Origin: Pseudomonas parafulva
GTDB lineage: Bacteria > Pseudomonadota > Gammaproteobacteria > Pseudomonadales > Pseudomonadaceae
Assembly (NCBI RefSeq): GCF_000800255.1
Contig: NZ_CP009747.1
Span: forward strand, 4,960,001 to 5,024,000
DNA: 64,000 bases
Direction: 5' to 3'
The position numbers were made by a program, and so were the translations under genes. A model generated the notes under the pieces. The model was not told the origin of the DNA. It saw only the letters and a program-made list of their open reading frames with translations, and did not search any database. Of this stretch, positions 17,109-25,088 are shown one piece after another; position 1 is the first letter of the stretch, and each line of letters begins with the position of its first letter.

Positions 17109-19163
17109 TCAGAAGCTGAAATCGACCTTGGTCCAGAAGGTTCTGCCCGGCTCGTTGACCGGCTGCGGATCGGCGGCCGGATAGCCGAACCCGGCGTTGC
17201 CGGCCAGGTTCAGGTGCTCGGCGTAGGTCTTGTCGAACAGGTTGTCGACACCGGCGCTGAGCTTGAGGTTACGGTTGACCTTGTAGGCTCCGTTAAGCGA
17301 GAACACGCCGAATCCGCCGCTCTTCTCGTAGTCCTTGCCGACCACGTTGCCCTGGTTCTGGGCGATGCGGTTCTGCGCCGCCACCAGCCGCCACAGCCCG
17401 CCGACGCTCCAGGTGTCGCGACTGTAGGTCAGGCCCAGGCGACTTTCCAGCGGTGGCATCTGCGGCAGCGCCTTGCCGTCGCTGCTGTTTTTGCCCCAGG
17501 CGTAGGCCAGGGTGGCGTCGGCCTTCCAGTTGTCGGTCAGCGCATAGGCCGCGCCCAGTTCGCCGCCCATGATGCGCGCATCGATGTTCTGCGCCTGGGT
17601 GCTGCTCATGCCCATCATGCCGGTGCGGTAGTCGAACAGGATGTAGTCGCGGATCTGCCCGACATAACCCGATGCCCAGGCCTCCAGGCGCTCATCCTTG
17701 TACTGGATGCCAACGTCGAGCTGGGTGGTCTTCTCCGGCTTGATGGCGTCGAAGGCGTTCACCGCGCCGTTGGGCCCCTGCTTGGGCGAGAACAGCTCCC
17801 AGTAGTCGGGGAAGCGCTGGGCGTGGCCCAGGCCGACGTAGGCGGTGGCCGGGATGGCCGCGAGGTCGTGCTCGTAGCGCACGAAGCCGCTGGGCAGGGT
17901 GTCGGCGCGGGTGTCGCCAACGGTGGCGCTGGTCTGGCGGAAATCGCGGGCCGAAGCACGGTCCAGGCGGGCGCCGGCGATCAGCCGGTCTTCGCCGGTG
18001 GCGTACCAGGTCAGCTCGCTGAACGCCCCGTAGTTGTGGAAGTCGGCGTCCTTGGTCCAGGGCTGGCCCTTGTGGGCGTCGACGCCCATGCCGCCGCGCT
18101 TGCGGTGCTCGTTGGTCTGCGCGTCGAGGCCGCTGATCAATTGCACGTCGGCCCAGCGCCAGGTGGCCTTGAGTCGCGCGCCGAGGGTGCGGCGGTCGAC
18201 GTTGCTGACCATGGGCATGCCCATCATGCCGCGCCCGGACGGGGTGCGCAGGTTGTAGTTGTCCATCACGTGGTCGGCGTAGTTGTAGTAGACCTGCGCC
18301 TCGACCTTGTCCAGCACCTCGCCCAGGTTGGACTTCTCGAAACGCAGGCCCAGGCTTTCGCGCTTGAATTGCGAGCCGTCCATACCGCGGCCGGCATAGC
18401 GCGCCTCGCCATCGCCCTTGCCAGCCGTGAGTTCGAGCAGGGTATCGGCGTCCGGGGTCCAGCCCAGGGTGACGTCGCCATTCCACTTGTCCCAGCGCGA
18501 CGGCACCGTGTCGCCGTGGCCATCGTGGTAGTCGTCGGCGCGCGACTGGTTGCCGACGAAGCGGGCGTAGCCCTGATCGTTGCCGGCGGCGGCGTCGAGC
18601 ACCTTGTCGAAGCGCCCGTTGGAGCCGGTCAGCAGGCTGGCGTTGACGCGGCTGCCGAGGGTGCCGAACTTTTCGGGCTCGCGCTCGAAGAGGATGGTCC
18701 CGGCCGAGCCGCCAGGCCCCCAGATCACGCTCTGCGGGCCTTTGATCACGGTCAGGCGGTCGTAGGTTTCCGGGGAGATGTAGGAGGTCGGCGCGTCCAT
18801 GCGGTTGGGGCAGGCGCCGAGCATCACGCCGCCGTTGGTGAGGATGTTCAGGCGCGAGCCGAACATGCCGCGCAGCACCGGGTCGCCGTTGGTGCCGCCG
18901 GAGCGGATGGCGGAGAAGCCGGGGATGGTCTTGAGGTAGTCGGCGCCGTCGCTGGCCGGCACCGGCTGGCGGGGATCCTTGGGGTTGGTGACCACGGTCA
19001 GCGGCGAGCTGGGGGCCACGGCAGTGATCACCGTCGGGCTCAGCTCGGGTGCGTCAGGGTGCGAGTGGTCGGCGGCGACGGCCAGCGCGAGAGGGCTGAG
19101 CAGCGAGCCGCAGAACAGGGCGAGGGTGCGCGGTAGCGCAGGGGTACGGGTGCAGCCGGACAT
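17109..19163 (-). CDS. oprC: TonB-dependent copper receptor OprC
   Basis: This 684-residue outer-membrane receptor has a signal peptide ending near ALAVAADHSHP, a plug domain (about 45-160, with TIPGFSAIRSGGTNGDPVLRG and LTVIKGPQSVIWGPG), then a 22-strand barrel ending in the aromatic residue of FWTKVDFSF. The Met-rich stretches GRGMMGMPMVSNVDRRT and TGMMGMSSTQAQN and the residues GGVMLGACPNRMDAPTSYI match OprC/NosA copper receptors. It imports or senses copper at the outer membrane. It lies downstream of the PCu(A)C chaperone and DUF2946 genes in one strand-consistent cluster. Confidence 0.93.
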   Translation of the reverse strand: MSGCTRTPALPRTLALFCGSLLSPLALAVAADHSHPDAPELSPTVITAVAPSSPLTVVTNPKDPRQPVPASDGADYLKTIPGFSAIRSGGTNGDPVLRGMFGSRLNILTNGGVMLGACPNRMDAPTSYISPETYDRLTVIKGPQSVIWGPGGSAGTILFEREPEKFGTLGSRVNASLLTGSNGRFDKVLDAAAGNDQGYARFVGNQSRADDYHDGHGDTVPSRWDKWNGDVTLGWTPDADTLLELTAGKGDGEARYAGRGMDGSQFKRESLGLRFEKSNLGEVLDKVEAQVYYNYADHVMDNYNLRTPSGRGMMGMPMVSNVDRRTLGARLKATWRWADVQLISGLDAQTNEHRKRGGMGVDAHKGQPWTKDADFHNYGAFSELTWYATGEDRLIAGARLDRASARDFRQTSATVGDTRADTLPSGFVRYEHDLAAIPATAYVGLGHAQRFPDYWELFSPKQGPNGAVNAFDAIKPEKTTQLDVGIQYKDERLEAWASGYVGQIRDYILFDYRTGMMGMSSTQAQNIDARIMGGELGAAYALTDNWKADATLAYAWGKNSSDGKALPQMPPLESRLGLTYSRDTWSVGGLWRLVAAQNRIAQNQGNVVGKDYEKSGGFGVFSLNGAYKVNRNLKLSAGVDNLFDKTYAEHLNLAGNAGFGYPAADPQPVNEPGRTFWTKVDFSF

Positions 19164-19227
19164 AATGATTCCAGTCGATCAGTCGTGAAGACGCGCAAGG
19201 CCACCAGGCCTTGGGCATGAAGGGGGT

Positions 19228-19659
19228 TCAGACGACGATCGACAGGGGCGGCGCGCGGCTGCGCGCGCCGGGAAACACGGCATGCAGGGCATGGCCCTGG
19301 CGGGTGGGAATGGCGCCCAGGGTGGGCGGCGCCAGGCGGCCAGCACTGAGCGGGCTGAGGGTCTGGGGCAGGGCAGGGCAGTTGAACAGCAGGCTGCAAT
19401 AGCCGCAGCGTTCCCAGTCGGCGTGCAACTGGCCGTCGTTGCAGTGGTCCTGCGCGGCCGGCTCGGCGTGCGCCATGGGCATGTCCATGGGCATGCTCAT
19501 GTCCATCGCCATGCCGGCGTGGTGATCCATCGGCAGCGACTGGGAAACCAGCGGCCCGATGAAGATCATCCACATGGCGAACAGGCTCAGCCAGCCGCCA
19601 CCGACGCGCCTGCGATCAGGGCGGGTGTTGCGGGCTGTGCGTGTGCGCGACAGGCTCAT
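19228..19659 (-). CDS. DUF2946 small membrane-anchored protein, His/Met-rich
   Basis: This 143-residue protein has one N-terminal hydrophobic span (WLSLFAMWMIFIGPLVSQSL). A Met/His-rich segment follows (MDHHAGMAMDMSMPMDMPMAHAEP), then a CXXC-like pair in ERCGYCSLLFNCPAL. DUF2946 proteins occur beside copper uptake and cytochrome genes, and the metal-rich segment fits copper binding, but no function is proved. It lies between the PCu(A)C gene and oprC with short gaps on both sides. A second DUF2946 gene starts the cluster. Confidence 0.78.
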   Translation of the reverse strand: MSLSRTRTARNTRPDRRRVGGGWLSLFAMWMIFIGPLVSQSLPMDHHAGMAMDMSMPMDMPMAHAEPAAQDHCNDGQLHADWERCGYCSLLFNCPALPQTLSPLSAGRLAPPTLGAIPTRQGHALHAVFPGARSRAPPLSIVV

Positions 19660-19678
19660 GGCCAGCGCCGATCAGCGG

Positions 19679-20161
19679 TCAGTGCGCGTGGGCGTGTCCG
19701 GCCTGTTCGGCGGGCGGCTGCTTCTGCACCACCACCTGGACGGTGACGTCGCCGGCCTTCTCGAAGTGCAGGGTCAGCGGGAAGCGCTTGCCGTCCTCGA
19801 GCAGGCTACGGTCCTTGGGCTGCATCAGCATGACGTGGTAGGCGCTGGGGGCGAACACCACGTCCTTGCCCGCGGGCACCTCGACGCCCTTGACCTGCTG
19901 CATCTTCATGGCGCCGGTGGTGGTTTGCACATGCTCGTGCAACTGGGTGTCGTCGCTGATCGGGCTGTCGGCGCCGAGCAGGCGATCGTCGCTGGCGCCG
20001 TTGTTGTGCACGACGAAGTAGGCGGCGACGTTAGGGGCGTTGGGCGGTAGTTGCAGCGACCAGGGATGGGCGATATGCAGTTCGCCCACGCTGTATTCGT
20101 GGGCGTTGGCGAAGGCGCCGGGCAGCAGCAGGGCGGCCAGGACGAGGGCATGCTTGAGCAT
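19679..20161 (-). CDS. Periplasmic copper chaperone PCu(A)C
   Basis: This 160-residue secreted protein has signal peptide MLKHALVLAALLLPGAFANA. The PCu(A)C ligands are recognisable: a His in QLHEHVQ, Met residues in TTGAMKMQQV, and the His/Met pair in FAPSAYHVMLMQP. A C-terminal His-rich tail (AGHAHAH) may add a second site. The family delivers Cu(I) to the CuA centre of cytochrome oxidase or buffers periplasmic copper. It sits between two DUF2946 genes and upstream of oprC, consistent with copper uptake and handling. Confidence 0.88.
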   Translation of the reverse strand: MLKHALVLAALLLPGAFANAHEYSVGELHIAHPWSLQLPPNAPNVAAYFVVHNNGASDDRLLGADSPISDDTQLHEHVQTTTGAMKMQQVKGVEVPAGKDVVFAPSAYHVMLMQPKDRSLLEDGKRFPLTLHFEKAGDVTVQVVVQKQPPAEQAGHAHAH

Positions 20162-20206
20162 TGAATGTTCTCCGGTCTGTCGAGGTTCAGGGACGGCGTC
20201 GTGAAC

Positions 20207-20593
20207 TCAGACCAGGGGAGAGGCGCGCGGATTGAGCGCCGGCCACAGTTGGCGCGGCGTCGGCTGGTGCGCGGGCAGTGGCGGTGACTGGGCGAAGCTG
20301 CGCCCGGGCGGGCTGTGCAGATGCGGCGCGTGGCCGGTGAGGGCGAGCGCCGGAGCGCTGCCGGAACAGCACCAGCAGTGTTGCATGCCGGCGTGTTGGT
20401 CCTGCTGGCCGAGATCGATCTTGGCCAGGGACTGCACGTCGAACGTGGCCTTGCTCGCCCCGCTGGAGCAGAAGGCACCCCACAGCAACTGCTCGGCCGC
20501 ACCCTTGGGTGCGGCCGAAGACAGCGGCATGGCCAGCAGGTTGAACAGCACTGCAAGGCAGGCTATCCAGGCAATGTGCCGACGTGGGGTCAT
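20207..20593 (-). CDS. DUF2946 protein, first gene of the copper cluster
   Basis: This 128-residue protein has an N-terminal signal or anchor (MTPRRHIAWIACLAVLFNLLAMPLSSAA). A mature part follows with Cys-containing stretches (WGAFCSSG and MQHCWCCSGSAP) and a Pro-rich tail. The Cys pattern HCWCCSG is typical of DUF2946. A plausible -10 (TACAAT on the minus strand, 20624-20629) precedes it. It is probably the promoter-proximal gene of the group that continues through the chaperone, the second DUF2946 gene, oprC and the PepSY gene. Function unknown, copper link inferred from context. Confidence 0.75.
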   Translation of the reverse strand: MTPRRHIAWIACLAVLFNLLAMPLSSAAPKGAAEQLLWGAFCSSGASKATFDVQSLAKIDLGQQDQHAGMQHCWCCSGSAPALALTGHAPHLHSPPGRSFAQSPPLPAHQPTPRQLWPALNPRASPLV

Positions 20594-20689
20594 GGAAAGA
20601 TCCGGTCAGGAATCAGGTGGCTATTGTACGGCGCAGTATAGGGAAAAACGCCCCGGTGCGGTGATCTGCCGCAGAGGCGAGTCGCCTCG

Positions 20690-21544
20690 TCAAACCTTGC
20701 CGCGCCCCAGCAGCCCGCGCACGGTTTCCTGCAGGTCCGCCGGTAGCACCACGATCTTCGAATTGTCGCTGCCGGCCAGGTTATCCATGGCGTCGATGTA
20801 GCGCTCGCCCAGCAGGTACATGGCGGGGGTGGTTTCGTTACCCACCGCATCGCGCACCAGCGAGATCGCCCGCGCCGAGGCTTCGGCCAGGCTGATCTGT
20901 GCTTCGGCATCGAGGCGGGCGGCCTGCAGGCGTGCCTCGGCTTCGAGGATCGCCGCCTGTTTGGCACCTTCGGCGCGGGTCACGTCGGCCTTGCGCTCAC
21001 GCTCGGCGGCGGCCTGGCGTTCCATGGCCTTCTGCATGTTCTCCGAGGGCTTGATGTCCTGGATCTCCACCGAGCGCACGGTCACGCCCCAGTCTTCGGT
21101 CTGCTCGGACATCGCCTCGCGCAGGCGTGCCTTGATCTGCTCGCGGCTGGACAGCGCTTCGTCCAGGTCCATGGCGCCGACGATGGCGCGCAGCGAGGTC
21201 ATGGTCAGGCTGGTGACGGCGAAGGAGAAATTCTGCACGCCATAGGAGGCTTTCTGCGGGTCCACCACTTTGGCGAAGCACAGGGCATTGGCGACGATCA
21301 CCGCGTTGTCGCGGGTGATGATTTCCTGCTGCTGCACGTCGAGGATGATGTCCTTGGTCGGCAGGCGATAGGCGACCACGTCCATGTACGGCACGAGGAT
21401 GTTCAAGCCGGGCTTGAGGGTGCTGTGGTAGCGACCCAGACGCTCGACGATCCATTCCTCGCCCTGGGGGACGATGCGCACGCCCTTGAACACGGTGATC
21501 AACACGAACAGCGCGATGGCGCCGACGACGATGAGGCTGGTCAT
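20690..21544 (-). CDS. qmcA: SPFH/stomatin-like membrane protein QmcA
   Basis: This 284-residue protein has an N-terminal membrane anchor (TSLIVVGAIALFVLITVF) and an SPFH (band-7) domain from about residue 20 to 180 (GVRIVPQGEEWIVERLGRYHSTLKPGLNILVPYMD). An Ala/Glu-rich coiled coil follows (AAERERKADVTRAEGAKQAAILEAEARLQA). Such proteins oligomerise into large rings in the inner membrane and act with FtsH and NfeD partners. AAGGAAG precedes the ATG. The gene follows nfeD by 24 bases, the usual pairing. Confidence 0.92.
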   Translation of the reverse strand: MTSLIVVGAIALFVLITVFKGVRIVPQGEEWIVERLGRYHSTLKPGLNILVPYMDVVAYRLPTKDIILDVQQQEIITRDNAVIVANALCFAKVVDPQKASYGVQNFSFAVTSLTMTSLRAIVGAMDLDEALSSREQIKARLREAMSEQTEDWGVTVRSVEIQDIKPSENMQKAMERQAAAERERKADVTRAEGAKQAAILEAEARLQAARLDAEAQISLAEASARAISLVRDAVGNETTPAMYLLGERYIDAMDNLAGSDNSKIVVLPADLQETVRGLLGRGKV

Positions 21545-21568
21545 TGCTAGCTTCCTTTCAGTAGAGGT

Positions 21569-22006
21569 TCAGGGGCGGGTCACCCGCACGATGTTGCCTT
21601 CGATGGCGCTCAGGCGCACACGCTCGCCAGCGGCGATGTCGCTGTCGGCGATGCAGGTCCATTCCTCGTTGCCCAGCACGGGCTTCTGAAAACGCACACG
21701 GCCTTTCTGGAACTGCGACACGCTGGCGGTGAGCAGGCCGACTTCGCCGATCACGCTGTCGGCGGTCCAGCGCAGGTCAGGCTTCTTGTTGCGAAACACC
21801 TTGAACCACAGCAGCGTGGTGACGGAGGACAACGCCACCCACAGCAGCACTTGCATGTCCAGTTGCAGGGCCGGCGCGACCAGGGCGGTCAACGCCACCA
21901 GCACGGCGCCGATGCCGAACCAGAGAATGAAGAAGGTCGGCAGCACCAGTTCCAGCAGGATCAGCGCGATGCCGAAGACGAGCCAGATCCACCATTGCAT
22001 TTCCAT
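21569..22006 (-). CDS. NfeD-like membrane protein
   Basis: This 145-residue NfeD1b-type protein has N-terminal transmembrane helices (WWIWLVFGIALILLELVLPTFFILWFGIGAVLVALTALV, then a further span). A cytoplasmic OB-fold follows (GLLTASVSQFQKGRVRFQKPVLGNEEWTCIADSDIAAGERVRLSAIEGNIVRVTRP). It is the standard partner of QmcA/stomatin. The ATG at 22006 is used; a longer open frame to 22240 runs into the REP array and is not credible as protein. Confidence 0.88.
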   Translation of the reverse strand: MEMQWWIWLVFGIALILLELVLPTFFILWFGIGAVLVALTALVAPALQLDMQVLLWVALSSVTTLLWFKVFRNKKPDLRWTADSVIGEVGLLTASVSQFQKGRVRFQKPVLGNEEWTCIADSDIAAGERVRLSAIEGNIVRVTRP

Positions 22007-22156
22007 ATGGGCAGGGCCTTGCGGTGAGGGAGGCTGAAGTTTACGGCAGGGGGCCGCGACTGTCTTGTGCCTGAGCTTTGGCAGTGGTGAGGGCGGCGGT
22101 GAGCTGGCGTGTTGGGGTCGCCGTTTGGCGTCCTGCAGGTGTGCAGCGCTCGGGAT

Positions 22157-23077
22157 CATGGGGCCGCTGTGCGGCCCAATCGCGACACAAGGCCGCTCCC
22201 ACGAGGGCGTGCAGACTCCAATGAAGTTGAGCAAGACCACGGGTCGGTGGTAGGTGAAAGACAGTTGGCTCCTACCGAGATTGCGCTCGCTTTATTTCCG
22301 GGGCACGGCATGCGAAACCGGGTAATCATGCGTTTGTTGTTCATCTACAGCGCATGACTTCTAGAATCCTGCGCGTCTTTTTGTGGTAGCGGCCTTGTGT
22401 CGCGATTGGACCGCAAAGCGGTCCCGGCAATGGCAGCGGCGAAGCTGAAAACCTGGGACCGCTACGCGGTCCAATCGCGACGCAAGGCCGCTCCCACGAG
22501 GGCGTGCAGACTCCAATGAAGTTGAGCAAAACCACGGGTCGGTGGTAGGTGAAAGACAGTTGGCTCCCACCGAGATTGCGCTCGCTTTATTTCCTCGGCG
22601 CGGCATGCGGAACCGGGTAATCATGCGTTTGTTACTCATCTGCAGCGCATGATTTCCAGAATCCAGCGCGTCTTTTTGTGGGAGCGGCCTTGTGTCGCGA
22701 TTGGACCGCACAGCGGTCCCGGCAATGGCAGCGGCGAAGCTGAAAACCTGGGACCGCTACGCGGCCCAATCGCGACGCAAGGCCGCTCCCACGAGGGCGT
22801 GCAGACTCTAATGAAGTTGAGCAAGACCACGGGTCGGTGGTAGGTGAAAGACAGTTGGCTCCCACCGAGATTGCGCTCGCTTTATATCCTCGGCGCGGCA
22901 TGCGGAACCGGGTAATCATGCGTTTGTTACTCATCTGCAGCGCATGATTTCCAGAATCCAGCGCGTCTTTTTGTGGGAGCGGCCTTGTGTCGCGATTGGA
23001 CCGCAGAGCGGTCCCGGCAATGGCAGCGGCGAAGCTGAAAACCTGGGACCGCTACGCGGTCCAATCGCGACGCAAGG
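22157..23077. repeat. Tandem array of 295-bp REPIN-containing units (left part)
   Basis: The region repeats with a period of exactly 295 bases: the marker ATGAAGTTGAG falls at 22221, 22516 and 22811. Each unit holds a REPIN of about 115 bases (22383-22497, 22678-22792, and 22973 onward to the break), made of GTGGGAGCGGCC...TTGGACCGC and its inverted partner GCGG(C/T)CCAATCGCGAC...GGCCGCTCCCAC. The rest is a spacer of about 180 bases. Copies two and three differ by only a few bases. A partial REP starts the array near 22157. The third REPIN is broken at 23077 by the IS256 element, and its continuation is at 32118. Open frames predicted inside the units are artefacts of the repeat. Confidence 0.9.
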
Positions 23078-24458
23078 GATCGTGTCCCAGGAAGTGGTGT
23101 AACTCATCATGGCGCTGGCCACTGAGTTTGCCGTTTAGTTGATTACGGCCGACAGCTTGGCCTGTGGATTATCACTGACGGATTCAAAGGCCTCCAACTG
23201 CATACATCGCCGTTGCAGGCACCATTCGTCGTTCTGCTCCAGCAGCATCGCCCCTACCAGCCTTGTGATCGCAGGATCGTTGGGGAAGATGCCCACGACG
23301 TCGGTGCGGCGCTTGATCTCTGCGTTGAGCCGCTCCAGTGGATTGGTGCTGTGCAGTTGCTGTCGATGCGCTTTGGGAAACGCCATGTGCGCCAGCACCT
23401 CGTCCTCGCACCCGTCCATGAGTGTTGCGATCTTGGGGTACTTCTCGCGCAGTTGGTCTGCAACCAAGCGCCACTGTTGGTGGCATTCAGCGCGGCTATC
23501 CTGGGCGAAAACCGTGCGCAGAAGCGCCGCTACCATGGTGCGCTGGCCCTTGCCGACATGGGCCATGGCGTTGCGCATGAAGTGTACGCGGCAGCGCTGC
23601 CAGGTCGCGTTGAAGACCTTGGAAACCGCAGCCTTCAAACCTTCGTGGGCATCGGAGATGACCAACTTCACGCCACGCAGGCCGCGCCGCATCAGGCTTC
23701 GCAGGAAGTCCGTCCAGAACGGCTCGGCCTCCGACGGCCCAACCCGCATGCCCAGGACTTCGCGGCCACCATCCGTGTTCACGGCCACGGCAATTATTAC
23801 GGCGACCGAGACGATGCGCCCGGCCTCCCGCACCTTGACGTACGTGGCGTCGATCCACAGGTAAGGCCAGTCGCCTTCCAAAGGGCGATCAAGGAAGGCG
23901 TGGACGCGTTCATCGATCTCGCCAGCCAGCCGTGACACCTGGCTCTTGGAAATGCCGGTCATGCCCATGGCCTTGACCTGCTCGTCCACCGAACGCGTTG
24001 AAACGCCTTGGATATAGGCTTCCTGGATCACCGCCGCCATGGCCTTCTCGGCAGTACGACGAGGCTCAAGAAAGCCGGGGAAATAGCTGCCCTGACGCAG
24101 TTTCGGGATCTTGAGATCGACATCGCCAGCGCGGGTTTGCCAGAGGCGATCCCGGTAGCCGTTGCAGCTGTTTATCCGGTCAGGGCTTTTAACGTCGAAG
24201 CCGGCGCCGCACAGACTTTCGACATCGAATTCCATCATGCGCTGGGCAACGAACTGGATCATTTGCTTGAGCAGATCAGCGTCTGCCCCTTTCTCAACCA
24301 ACTCGGTCAGTGCGATAGTGGGCTTGGTCATCGTGGTTTCCCTGGTGAGTGTTAGGTCTTCGCAAACTCAACGTTAGCCAAGAACCACGATGACCACCCT
24401 CTTTCGCCCACAGGGCGCCTTCGGCTGGTTCAGTTACACCACTTCTCGGGACACGATC
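23078..24458 (-). mobile_element. IS256-family insertion sequence
   Basis: This 1381-bp element is bounded by inverted repeats of about 26 bases, GATCGTGTCCC(AG/GA)GAAGTGG continuing TGTAACT. One transposase gene fills it. The left flank is the REPIN array; the right flank is the interior of an emrA-like gene. The 8-base sequences on the two sides (ACGCAAGG and GCATAGTC) do not match, so this copy is not a simple single insertion at this site. Confidence 0.92.
23135..24331 (-). CDS. IS256-family transposase
   Basis: This 398-residue transposase of the mutator-like IS256 family appears intact. The DDE residues are visible in [13 protein letters not shown] (first Asp), [14 protein letters not shown] (second Asp) and [14 protein letters not shown] (Glu). 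The family motif [13 protein letters not shown] lies between the second Asp and the Glu. No internal stops are seen, so it may be active. Confidence 0.95.
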   Translation of the reverse strand: MTKPTIALTELVEKGADADLLKQMIQFVAQRMMEFDVESLCGAGFDVKSPDRINSCNGYRDRLWQTRAGDVDLKIPKLRQGSYFPGFLEPRRTAEKAMAAVIQEAYIQGVSTRSVDEQVKAMGMTGISKSQVSRLAGEIDERVHAFLDRPLEGDWPYLWIDATYVKVREAGRIVSVAVIIAVAVNTDGGREVLGMRVGPSEAEPFWTDFLRSLMRRGLRGVKLVISDAHEGLKAAVSKVFNATWQRCRVHFMRNAMAHVGKGQRTMVAALLRTVFAQDSRAECHQQWRLVADQLREKYPKIATLMDGCEDEVLAHMAFPKAHRQQLHSTNPLERLNAEIKRRTDVVGIFPNDPAITRLVGAMLLEQNDEWCLQRRCMQLEAFESVSDNPQAKLSAVIN

Positions 24459-24865
24459 GCATAGTCATCGGACGCCTTCTGATAATCGCTTTGCCGCAGA
24501 CTGACCTCCCCCTCAAGCTCCCTCACTCGCAGAAACTGCCCCTTCGCTGTTCTCACGGAGGTTCCTAGCGCCGCTTTAGCACTTTCGAGTGCCAGCAGTT
24601 GGTCTACATCACTCAACTCCACTAACCCCTGCCCCTGGCCAACCTTGTCGGTATCGTCGACCTTAATGGCCGTCACGGTACCGCCAATCTGTGCAGTGAC
24701 CTGGACTAGGTTGCCGCCTACATAGGCATCCTCCGTGACCTCTGCATCCAATCCTGCTTGATAGATTGCTCCCGCTATGCAGGCCACCGCGAACAATGCG
24801 ATCGCTGCTTGCACACGCCTCGCGTTCTTACGTGGATTGGGGATTTGATCATTAACAGTGCTCAT
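24434..24865 (-). pseudogene. EmrA/HlyD-type efflux adaptor, truncated by IS256
   Basis: Only the first roughly 135 codons of a membrane-fusion protein remain; family members are about 350-400 residues. Visible parts are a cytoplasmic start (MSTVNDQIPNPRKNARR), one membrane span (VQAAIALFAVACIAGAIYQAG), the EmrA entry DAEVTEDAYVGGNLVQVTAQIGGTV with the lipoyl-like half motif, and the start of the coiled coil. At 24458 the IS256 end takes over and supplies the last residues and a stop. The product would lack the outer half of the adaptor and is unlikely to work. Confidence 0.85.
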
Positions 24866-25024
24866 GAAATGTACCTGCAAAAAAGACACGCGCACGCGGA
24901 CACCACTTGATCCAAGAGGTGTTCGCTAAAAGTGTTCAGGGTTTACAAGGCAAAGCCATCGAGCAGACGCGCTCGACATACCGATGCCAGGTTGCCTTAC
25001 CAATGCTGTGCATTGAGGCAGCAG

Positions 25025-25050
25025 AAAAAGCGCGTGAAATGATCACGCGC
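25025..25050 (-). terminator. Rho-independent terminator of the amidohydrolase gene
   Basis: Stem GCGCGTGA / TCACGCGC with a 5-base loop at 25030-25050 is followed on the minus strand by five T's. It lies about 40 bases after the stop codon. Confidence 0.8.
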
Positions 25051-25088
25051 CTGGGAGAGCAGCAGGACGCCACTCCCCCAGATCGGGC

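Noticed and set aside
22157..23077. Possible CRISPR array
   Set aside because: The repeat unit is 295 bases and includes its spacer; there are no short repeats with unique spacers and no cas genes.
22156..23122. Several minus-strand open frames of 60-120 codons with shared sequence
   Set aside because: They arise from the 295-bp repeat units and REPINs, repeat with the same period, have no ribosome sites and resemble no protein.
24451..24466. Target-site duplication of the left IS256 copy
   Set aside because: The 8-base flanks ACGCAAGG and GCATAGTC do not match, consistent with the composite-element reading rather than a simple insertion.
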